From contig NZ_CP073766.1 of the NCBI RefSeq assembly GCF_018255755.1, forward strand, positions 434,001-498,000: DNA of 64,000 bases, in the 5' to 3' direction. Under the pieces are notes generated by a model. That model saw nothing but the letters and a program-made list of their open reading frames with translations, did no database searches and was not told where the DNA came from. Made by a program: the position numbers and the translations under genes. Shown piece by piece: positions 43,586 through 50,513 of this stretch (position 1 is the first letter of the stretch; each line of letters starts with the position of its first letter). Source of the stretch: Chitinophaga sp. HK235. GTDB lineage: Bacteria > Bacteroidota > Bacteroidia > Chitinophagales > Chitinophagaceae.

Positions 43586-43638
43586 GAAGCGGAAACAAAA
43601 GCGATTATTTTAATATGAATTCGCTTTGTTTCCGCTTC
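43586..43638 (-). terminator. Hairpin terminator downstream of fbaA
   Basis: Arms 43586-43604 and 43621-43638 are complementary with a single bulged base (18 pairs). The loop is 16 bases, AT-rich. It starts 22 bases past the aldolase stop on the minus strand. T residues after the stem are few, so termination strength is uncertain. Confidence 0.6.
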
Positions 43639-43659
43639 AACGGTTACCGGGGTATCCGG

Positions 43660-44727
43660 TTATTTATTTCTGTTGATACAGTTCAGATCCTGGAACGCTT
43701 CTTCAAGGCGTTTTACAAAGGTTTCTTCCCCTTTGCGCAGCCATACGCGTGGATCATAGTATTTTTTGTTGGGTTTGTCTGCACCTTCAGGGTTACCCAG
43801 CTGGGCCTGCAGGTAGTCTTTCTTGGCTTCATAGAAATCATGTACACCTTCCCAGAATGCCCACTGCATATCTGTATCGATGTTCATTTTGATCACGCCA
43901 TAACCCAGTGCTTCAGCAATCTGGTGTTTCGGAGAACCGCTACCGCCATGGAACACATAGTAAACCGGTTTAGCTTTGGTACCGAATTTTTGCTGGATAT
44001 ATTCCTGGCTGTTATGCAGGATCACAGGACGCAGCTCCACGTTACCCGGGCTGTAAACACCGTGTACGTTACCAAATGCAGCAGCAACGGTAAAGCGGCT
44101 GCCTACTTTGGATAATACTTCGTAAGCATAAGCCACATCTTCAGGCTGGGTATACAGCTTGGAGTTGTCTACACCGGAATTGTCCACGCCATCTTCCTCA
44201 CCACCAGTCACACCCAGCTCGATTTCGATAGACATGCCCAGTTTGTTCATGCGCTCGAAGTATTTATGGGAAATCTCAATGTTTTCCTGAATAGGCTCTT
44301 CAGACAGGTCCAGCATGTGGGAGCTGTAGAGCGGCTGGCCATGCAGTTTGAAATGCTCTTCACCCGCAGTCAGCAGTCCGTCGATCCAGGGCAACCATTT
44401 TTTGGCAGCATGGTCTGTATGGAGCACTACCGGAACGCCATAATATTTAGCTACTTCATGAACGTGTTTTGCACCGGAGATACCACCTGCAATGTTGGCC
44501 TGCAGCTTATCGTTAGGCATGCCTTTACCAGCGAAAAACTGGGCGCCGCCATTGGAAAACTGTATAATTACCGGTGAATTTACTTTGGCAGCTGTTTCCA
44601 GTACCGCATTAACTGAGTTGGTTCCTACTACGTTTACGGCAGGCATAGCAAATCCGTTGTCCTTGGCATCGTTATACAGCGCATCCAGCTCTTCGCCGAA
44701 TAATACGCCAGCTCTGTATTTTCCCAT
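43660..44727 (-). CDS. fbaA: Class II fructose-bisphosphate aldolase
   Basis: A 355-residue protein of the class IIA length. The zinc-site region is visible: VVLHTDHAAKKWLPWIDGL, then SHMLDLSEEP, EIELGVTGGEEDGVDN, GNVHGVYSPGNVEL and VFHGGSGSPKHQIAEAL. It cleaves or forms fructose-1,6-bisphosphate in glycolysis and gluconeogenesis using Zn2+. It is a single gene with its own -7 box at 44758-44765 and a hairpin at the end. Confidence 0.97.
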   Translation of the reverse strand: MGKYRAGVLFGEELDALYNDAKDNGFAMPAVNVVGTNSVNAVLETAAKVNSPVIIQFSNGGAQFFAGKGMPNDKLQANIAGGISGAKHVHEVAKYYGVPVVLHTDHAAKKWLPWIDGLLTAGEEHFKLHGQPLYSSHMLDLSEEPIQENIEISHKYFERMNKLGMSIEIELGVTGGEEDGVDNSGVDNSKLYTQPEDVAYAYEVLSKVGSRFTVAAAFGNVHGVYSPGNVELRPVILHNSQEYIQQKFGTKAKPVYYVFHGGSGSPKHQIAEALGYGVIKMNIDTDMQWAFWEGVHDFYEAKKDYLQAQLGNPEGADKPNKKYYDPRVWLRKGEETFVKRLEEAFQDLNCINRNK

Positions 44728-44757
44728 ACTTTAAAATGTATTTGTTTTTTAGGAAAG

Positions 44758-44765
44758 CAAATATA
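44758..44765 (-). promoter_or_regulatory. -7 promoter box of fbaA
   Basis: On the minus strand TATATTTG, 30 bases before the start codon, matches TAnnTTTG. No clear -33 TTTG was seen. Confidence 0.45.
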
Positions 44766-44860
44766 CAGCGTAAAAAACAAGATTTATAGCGAAATGTATT
44801 TCCCCGGCAAGGAAAAATACCCCGCAAAAACCGTATTTTACCCAGCCATTCCACTTTGCC

Positions 44861-45676
44861 ATGAAAAAAATCAGCTATCTTATACTGTGTTTGCTCTCCT
44901 TTGAAACATCGTCTGCTGGCTCGCCAGGACGGAATGCAAACGATTCCATAAGTTACTACAACTCCTTCGACGGCACCCGTATTCATTATACCATCAGGGG
45001 AAAAGGTGACCCGGTCATCCTCGTACATGGCTTCATCACCAACGGTGACTCATGGCCTTTCACACCATTGTACGACTCATTGTTACAACACGGCTATAAA
45101 GTAATCACACTCGACCTGCGCGGCAACGGCGCCTCTGGCCATCCGCATGACAGCCTTGCCTACATGAACGACGCGGAAGCAAAAGATATCATCGGCCTCG
45201 CCGCCTGGCTGAAACTACCTTCGTATAAAGTAGTAGGTTACTCCCGCGGTGCTATCATCACCGCCCGCCTGCTGGTAAAAGATCCGCATGTGAAATGCGC
45301 TGTACTTGGCGGCATTGGCACCGGTTTTACAGATCCCGCATGGCCCCGCCGCCTGAAATTCTATGATGCTCTCTCTGGTAAAGAGGTGCCGGAACTGACA
45401 GCCATGGTTAAAAACGTACAGGCTAAAGGGTTAGACCAGCGGGCACTGGCCCTGATGCAGTTCGGCCAGCCAGCTACTACACCAGCGGAACTGGCCGGCA
45501 TACAGCAACCGGTGCTGGTGATCGGTGGAGATAAAGATGAAGATAATGATACCGGCGGCTCCCTCGCCGCTATGATGCCACGCGGCATGCACGGTACTGT
45601 AACCGGCGATCATAACAGCGCGCTGCGTTCTCCTTTCTTCGCCAGCTGGGTGCTCGATTTCCTGAAGAAACACTGA
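44861..45676 (+). CDS. Secreted alpha/beta hydrolase
   Basis: A 271-residue protein with a short signal peptide (YLILCLLSFETSSAG). It contains the oxyanion-loop motif LVHGFITNGDSW, the nucleophile elbow GYSRG with Ser128, an Asp in VIGGDKDED and a His in VTGDHNSAL. This is a complete Ser-Asp-His triad of the alpha/beta hydrolase fold. It may act as an esterase, lipase or haloperoxidase-like enzyme in the periplasm. Substrate unknown. No operon partner. Confidence 0.82.
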   Translation: MKKISYLILCLLSFETSSAGSPGRNANDSISYYNSFDGTRIHYTIRGKGDPVILVHGFITNGDSWPFTPLYDSLLQHGYKVITLDLRGNGASGHPHDSLAYMNDAEAKDIIGLAAWLKLPSYKVVGYSRGAIITARLLVKDPHVKCAVLGGIGTGFTDPAWPRRLKFYDALSGKEVPELTAMVKNVQAKGLDQRALALMQFGQPATTPAELAGIQQPVLVIGGDKDEDNDTGGSLAAMMPRGMHGTVTGDHNSALRSPFFASWVLDFLKKH

Positions 45677-45731
45677 TTGCCTGAAAGGTTGGGACTACCG
45701 ACAGTAAAAGGTACAGCAGGTACAGCAGTGC

Positions 45732-46520
45732 TTAGCGCAGTACCTCCACCTGTTGAAGAATAGATTGGAAATATGCCGGTGCTTTCAGCAAACGGCTGCC
45801 GTACCAGGAAAACAGCTCCCCATCTACCAGCAGTACAAGCGCTTCCGGTAGCATGGCCTGGATTTCGGCTATATGTTTTTCTCTGAAAGGATAGGGCTCA
45901 GAGGAGAGCAGTACCAGTCTGCATGGGCTGGCAGCGAGCATGTCCGCATCTACAACCGGATAACGCGGCGTATCGGCAAAAATATTCTGTAACCCGCAAT
46001 AGTGCAGCATCTGGTGGATAAAAGTATCTCCGCCCGCAGCCATCCACGGATCACGCCAGATAAGATAAGCAGTAGGAACAGGCGCTGCCGGAGGCTCCAG
46101 TGCCGCAAAACGCTGCCGGACTTCCTGCACCAGTTGTGAAGCAGCCGTTGTTCTGCGGGTAATGGCACCAATCCCGGTCATCATATCACAAGCATCTTCC
46201 AATGTCTGTACATTACTGACCCATACCGGATATTCTTCCATCAGCGCTTTGACATCATCGGCTGTATTTTCCTCTTTGTTGGCAATGATAAGGTCGGGCG
46301 AAAGCTGCCGGATCACATCTGCATTTATTTTTTTGGTACCGCCTACCCGTGTTTTGGTGCGAAACCAGCTGTCGGGATGAATACAGAATTTGGTGATGCC
46401 TACCACTTCCTTGTCCAGTCCCAGCGTGTACAACAACTCCGTTTGCGAAGGTACCAGTGAGATAATCCTTTCTGGTGCCTTCGCAAGCGTGATAGTACGA
46501 TGGAGTTGATCTACGAACAT
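45732..46520 (-). CDS. BtuF-like substrate-binding fold protein (helical-backbone metal receptor)
   Basis: A 262-residue protein. PERIISLVPSQTELLYTLGLDKEVVGITKFCIHP is the start of a class III (BtuF/FhuD) binding fold; LSPDLIIANKEENTADDVKALM fits the second half. There is no signal peptide or lipobox at the predicted start, which is odd for a transport-binding protein, so it may be cytoplasmic. It starts 3 bases after the cystathionine beta-synthase stop, so the two genes are surely cotranscribed. Ligand unknown; cobalamin or heme are only family possibilities. Confidence 0.8.
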   Translation of the reverse strand: MFVDQLHRTITLAKAPERIISLVPSQTELLYTLGLDKEVVGITKFCIHPDSWFRTKTRVGGTKKINADVIRQLSPDLIIANKEENTADDVKALMEEYPVWVSNVQTLEDACDMMTGIGAITRRTTAASQLVQEVRQRFAALEPPAAPVPTAYLIWRDPWMAAGGDTFIHQMLHYCGLQNIFADTPRYPVVDADMLAASPCRLVLLSSEPYPFREKHIAEIQAMLPEALVLLVDGELFSWYGSRLLKAPAYFQSILQQVEVLR

Positions 46521-46522
46521 AG

Positions 46523-47881
46523 TTAACGGCCCAGGGCTTGAATGATGTCGTACTTCGTTACAATATGATGATCGCCGCTTTCGTCTTTGGTCATCACCGC
46601 GCCGTTTTCACGGTTGATATACACCGACAGTTTTTCTATCGGGGTATCCTGATTCACCATCGGGAAAGGAGCATGCATTACTTCCTGTATGGTGGCGTCT
46701 TTCAGATGTGGTGTGTCGATCAGTTTGTTGAAAAGACCACTTTCGGATACAGCGCCGATAATATCATTTCCATTGGTAACAGGAATATGTTCGATATCGT
46801 ATTTCCGCATTTTGGTAATGGCATCGCTTACTTTTTCTTCGGCGCTAACGGTTACCAGTGGCATATTACGGCGGGCATTCACGATATCCTTCACGGTTTT
46901 AACGTCGAGGAAACCGCGTTCCATCATCCATTGGTCATTATACACTTTACCTACATAACGGCTGCCATGGTCGTGGAAGATTACTACCACCACATCATCG
47001 GGCTTCAGCGTGTCTTTCAGCTGCATCAGGCCTGCTATGGCAGAACCGGCAGAGTAACCTACGAAAATACCTTCTTCTTTGGTGATGCGGCGGGCCATGA
47101 CGGCGCCGTCTTTATCGGTTACTTTAGTAAAGGCATCAATCACGCCCATATCATAGTTCTGCGGCACAAAGTCTTCCCCGATACCTTCCGTGATATAAGG
47201 GTATACCTCATTCATATCGATCTCGCCGGTTTCAAAATATTTTTTCAGCAGAGAGCCATAACTATCGATCGCCCATACTTTGATGTTGGGATTTTTTTCC
47301 TTGAGGAACTTGCCGGTGCCGGTGATGGTACCACCGGTGCCTGTAGCTACTACGAGGTGAGTGACTTTACCATCGGTCTGTTCCCAGATCTCAGGGCCTG
47401 TCTGTTCATAATGGGCGTCGCGGTTGGCGAGGTTGTCGTACTGGTTTACATAAAAAGAGTTGGGTATCTCTGTAGCCAGCCTTTTGGACACGGAATAATA
47501 GGAGCGGGGATCCTCCGGTTCTACGTTGGTAGGGCATACAATCACTTCAGCGCCTACTGCTTTCAGGATGTCTACCTTTTCCTTGGACTGTTTGTCGGTA
47601 GTGGTGAATATACATTTATATCCTTTGATGACTGCGGCCAGGGCGAGGCCCATGCCGGTATTGCCGGAGGTACCTTCGATAATGGTGCCGCCAGGTTTCA
47701 GCAGACCTTTCTGTTCTGCCACTTCGACCATTTTAACAGCCATTCTGTCTTTAATGGAGTTGCCGGGATTAAAGAATTCTACTTTAGCAAACACGGGACA
47801 TGGTAGGGAGGCGGTTACGCGGTTCAATTTTACCAGCGGGGTGTGTCCTATCGTTTCAAGAATGTTTTCTGCATATTTCAT
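46523..47881 (-). CDS. Cystathionine beta-synthase / PLP-dependent cysteine synthase with CBS domains
   Basis: About 452 residues from MKYAENILETIGHTPLVKLNRV; another Met lies one codon earlier at 47884. PLP is bound by Lys44 (NPGNSIKDRMAV), with the phosphate loop EGTSGNTGMGLA. The C-terminal ~120 residues hold a tandem CBS-domain pair (VSAEEKVSDAITKMRKYDIEHIPV..., IQEVMHAPFPMVNQDTPIEKLSVYI...). It condenses homocysteine with serine, or acts as O-acetylserine sulfhydrylase. Family context favours the transsulfuration enzyme. A -7 box at 47900-47907 supports the inner start. Confidence 0.9.
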   Translation of the reverse strand: MKYAENILETIGHTPLVKLNRVTASLPCPVFAKVEFFNPGNSIKDRMAVKMVEVAEQKGLLKPGGTIIEGTSGNTGMGLALAAVIKGYKCIFTTTDKQSKEKVDILKAVGAEVIVCPTNVEPEDPRSYYSVSKRLATEIPNSFYVNQYDNLANRDAHYEQTGPEIWEQTDGKVTHLVVATGTGGTITGTGKFLKEKNPNIKVWAIDSYGSLLKKYFETGEIDMNEVYPYITEGIGEDFVPQNYDMGVIDAFTKVTDKDGAVMARRITKEEGIFVGYSAGSAIAGLMQLKDTLKPDDVVVVIFHDHGSRYVGKVYNDQWMMERGFLDVKTVKDIVNARRNMPLVTVSAEEKVSDAITKMRKYDIEHIPVTNGNDIIGAVSESGLFNKLIDTPHLKDATIQEVMHAPFPMVNQDTPIEKLSVYINRENGAVMTKDESGDHHIVTKYDIIQALGR

Positions 47882-47899
47882 CATAAATGAAGTTGGGTA

Positions 47900-47907
47900 C
47901 AAATGTA
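47900..47907 (-). promoter_or_regulatory. -7 promoter box of the cystathionine beta-synthase operon
   Basis: Minus-strand TACATTTG matches TAnnTTTG. The predicted RNA start near 47894 excludes the frame extension to 47902 and supports translation from 47884 or 47881. Confidence 0.45.
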
Positions 47908-48191
47908 AATTACGAATTACAGCTAATAATAACGGTGTTGTCTTTCCGCTGTTTTTTGCTCCGGATTAGCCTGATTCTATTGATTTCCTGTATTTCCTTT
48001 TATTTTTTGGTGAATGATTTAAGTAGATGGAATTTTTTTAATAATTGCTGAAAAAAGATGAAAATCATTCAACTTTAAAAAATGTTAAAAATCAGATCCG
48101 GTGATGATTCCAGCCTGACTGCGTCAGGAATAGCAGTGGCCGGGAAAGGGCGGAATCCGTAATTCATCACTGCAATTCCCGATTCCTCCGT
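47908..48191. other. Divergent intergenic region between cbs and bioD
   Basis: About 280 bases, AT-rich in the middle with a more GC-rich part near 48095-48180. A small hairpin (CCTGA / TCAGG) lies near 48116-48129. No other RNA, repeat or operator was recognised. Confidence 0.3.
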
Positions 48192-48199
48192 TATATTTG
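48192..48199 (+). promoter_or_regulatory. -7 promoter box immediately before bioD
   Basis: TATATTTG matches TAnnTTTG and ends six bases before the bioD ATG. The mRNA would start at or one base from the ATG. Confidence 0.5.
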
Positions 48200-48205
48200 C
48201 CGTAG

Positions 48206-48847
48206 ATGAATCGAATATTTATTACTGGTATAGGTACTGGTGTAGGAAAAACCATCGTATCCGCCTGTGTGACCGCTGCCTTACAGGCAGATTACTGGAA
48301 ACCCGTTCAATCCGGGTCAGAAGAGGGCACTGACACACAGACAGTGCGATCTCTGGTGCCGGAGGGTATCACAGTCTGCCACCAGGAAGCTTATGTATTG
48401 AAGGAGCCAGCCTCACCTCATCTGGCTGCCCGCCTGGAACACGTTACCATACAAACTACTGAGATCATACGGCAGGCCAACCAGATACAACCTGCTAACC
48501 GGCCACTGGTGATAGAAGGTGCCGGAGGGCTGCTGGTTCCGCTAACGGATGACGTATTGACACTGGACCTTATCCAGGACCTCCATGCCGGTGTGATCAT
48601 CGCTGCACAGAATTACCTGGGAAGCATCAACCATAGTCTGCTCACAGCCAGCGTGCTGCAGCATGCAGGCGTTCCCGTTATAGGATGGATTTTCGGAGGG
48701 GATTACCATACAAATGAAGAGGATGTCGTGCGACTGAGCGGATACCCGATGATAGGCCGTATTCCGTTTGCTCGGGAGGTGAACAGGGCCTTTGTGCAAC
48801 AACAGGCACAACTTTTGACAGCTCCACTTAAGGCACTACTGGCATGA
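48206..48847 (+). CDS. bioD: Dethiobiotin synthetase
   Basis: A 213-residue protein. The P-loop is FITGIGTGVGKT (Lys15). KPVQSG and the late motif VIEGAGGLLVPL are the other BioD landmarks. It forms the ureido ring of dethiobiotin from diaminopelargonate, CO2 and ATP. It is not next to other biotin genes. Its stop overlaps the next start by four bases (ATGA), so it is translationally coupled to the 5-formyl-THF cycloligase, an odd partnership. Confidence 0.93.
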   Translation: MNRIFITGIGTGVGKTIVSACVTAALQADYWKPVQSGSEEGTDTQTVRSLVPEGITVCHQEAYVLKEPASPHLAARLEHVTIQTTEIIRQANQIQPANRPLVIEGAGGLLVPLTDDVLTLDLIQDLHAGVIIAAQNYLGSINHSLLTASVLQHAGVPVIGWIFGGDYHTNEEDVVRLSGYPMIGRIPFAREVNRAFVQQQAQLLTAPLKALLA

Positions 48848-49425
48848 TCACCAAAAAGGATATACGAAAATATTCTCTGGAACAACGGTTAAACCTTTCG
48901 GATGTTATTGCGGAAGACTTCAACGGGCGCCTGTTGGATAATGCCTGCAGACTGAACTACGAGGGAGTCCGCCGCTTACATATCTTTCTGCCCATCTCGG
49001 AAAAAAAGGAGGTCGATACCTGGCCCCTTGCTCACTGGCTGAGGCAGCAGCACCCGGAAATACAACTGGTACTATCCAAAGCAGATATGAAAACCGGCGA
49101 TATGTATCACTACGCCTGGAATGTCAATACCATACTGGTAAAGAACCGGTTTGGTATCCCGGAGCCGCAGGGAGGAACGGAAGTGGCCCCGGCAGAGCTG
49201 GATCTGGTGTTCGTACCTTTACTGGCTTTTGACCGGCAGGGCCATCGGGTAGGCTACGGTAAGGGAATGTACGACCGTTTTCTGCATCAGTGTCGCCAGG
49301 ATGTGCGTACGGTAGGCCTTTCCCTGTTTGGACCAGTAGACCAGATCACCGACACCGATACCTGGGATATCCCGCTGCAAACAGTAGTAACCCCGGATCT
49401 TATTTATCAATTTAAACAACCTTGA
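48844..49425 (+). CDS. 5-formyltetrahydrofolate cyclo-ligase
   Basis: A 193-residue protein. The C-terminal ATP/folate signature GYGKGMYDRFLHQC is intact, with LVFVPLLAFDRQGHRVGYG preceding it. It converts 5-formyl-THF to 5,10-methenyl-THF with ATP, salvaging folate. It overlaps bioD by four bases and lpxK by four bases. The N-terminus lacks the usual R-x-R variants but is otherwise of normal length. Confidence 0.92.
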   Translation: MITKKDIRKYSLEQRLNLSDVIAEDFNGRLLDNACRLNYEGVRRLHIFLPISEKKEVDTWPLAHWLRQQHPEIQLVLSKADMKTGDMYHYAWNVNTILVKNRFGIPEPQGGTEVAPAELDLVFVPLLAFDRQGHRVGYGKGMYDRFLHQCRQDVRTVGLSLFGPVDQITDTDTWDIPLQTVVTPDLIYQFKQP

Positions 49426-50498
49426 CAGTGCTCAAATACCTGAAAATACCATTATATCCCTTATCCCTCCTGTATGGTCTGGTCATGTGGATACGCAACC
49501 GTTTTTATGATAAAGGACTCCTGACGGCCGTAGAATTTGACATACCAGTGATCGCTGCCGGCAACCTGTCTGTAGGCGGTACAGGTAAGACACCACATGT
49601 GGAGTACATGATCCGGTTGCTCAAAGACCAGTTTAAAACCGCCACGCTCAGCCGTGGTTATAACCGGCGTAGCAGCGGTTATCTGCTGGCTGATGAGCAT
49701 AGCACCGCCGCCGATATCGGGGATGAACCCATGCAGTTTCATGCCAAATACCCGGATATCAAGGTATGTGTAGGAGAGGAGCGGATGCTGGCCATTCCTC
49801 AGTTGCTGGGGGATGAACCGGAAACGGAAGTGATATTGCTGGACGATGCTTTCCAGCACCGCTCTGTCAAACCGGGCATGAACATTATGATTACAGAGTA
49901 CAACCGCTTGTTCACCCGTGATCATGTGGTGCCTTTTGGTCGGCTGCGGGAAGGTCGTAGCGGTTATAAGCGGGCCAACTGTATCATCGTATCCAAATGT
50001 CCGCCCGATATGAGCCTGGCCGAAAAAGCAGCACTGGAAAAAGAAATCAACCCATTGCCATATCAGCGGCTCTTTTTTACTACCTTGCAGTACGGGACCT
50101 TGTTTGATATGACTACCGGGCAGCCTGTAAATGTTTCCCCTTCAGCTACTGTGCTGCTGGCCTGTGGTATCGCCAGACCGGAACCTTTGCTGGAGAAGTT
50201 GCAGCAACAGTTCTCAAAGGTATATCTGCTGGCTTTCCCTGATCATTACTATTATTCAGAAAAAGATCTTGCAAAAATCAAAAAAGAACGTGACGACCTG
50301 CCTGGCACGGAAAAGATTGTCATCACTACAGAAAAAGATGCAGTGAGACTGCATCTCCTCAAAAAAGAACTGGCAGAACAAAACCTGCAGATAGCTGTTA
50401 TGCCAGTGGAAATTTCGTTCCTCTTCGGAGAAGCGGATTCATTTAATAACTTTATTTTTGACTATGTGGCCCGGCATCAGCCCGCCTTTGGTCAATAA
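49422..50498 (+). CDS. lpxK: Tetraacyldisaccharide 4'-kinase
   Basis: A 358-residue protein if started at the TTG at 49422, whose bases overlap the preceding stop (TTGA); a GTG two codons later is an alternative. The N-terminus (YLKIPLYPLSLLYGLVMWIRNRFYD) is the membrane-associated helix. The P-loop is AGNLSVGGTGKTPHVEYM. LLDDAFQHRSVKP is the conserved LpxK block. It phosphorylates the lipid A disaccharide to make lipid IV-A. Confidence 0.93.
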   Translation: MTVLKYLKIPLYPLSLLYGLVMWIRNRFYDKGLLTAVEFDIPVIAAGNLSVGGTGKTPHVEYMIRLLKDQFKTATLSRGYNRRSSGYLLADEHSTAADIGDEPMQFHAKYPDIKVCVGEERMLAIPQLLGDEPETEVILLDDAFQHRSVKPGMNIMITEYNRLFTRDHVVPFGRLREGRSGYKRANCIIVSKCPPDMSLAEKAALEKEINPLPYQRLFFTTLQYGTLFDMTTGQPVNVSPSATVLLACGIARPEPLLEKLQQQFSKVYLLAFPDHYYYSEKDLAKIKKERDDLPGTEKIVITTEKDAVRLHLLKKELAEQNLQIAVMPVEISFLFGEADSFNNFIFDYVARHQPAFGQ

Positions 50499-50513
50499 TA
50501 CTTGCAACTAAAC

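Noticed and set aside
46538..47806. A 422-codon open frame on the plus strand
   Set aside because: It is the exact antisense of the cystathionine beta-synthase gene, whose product is unmistakable; the antisense translation has no family resemblance.
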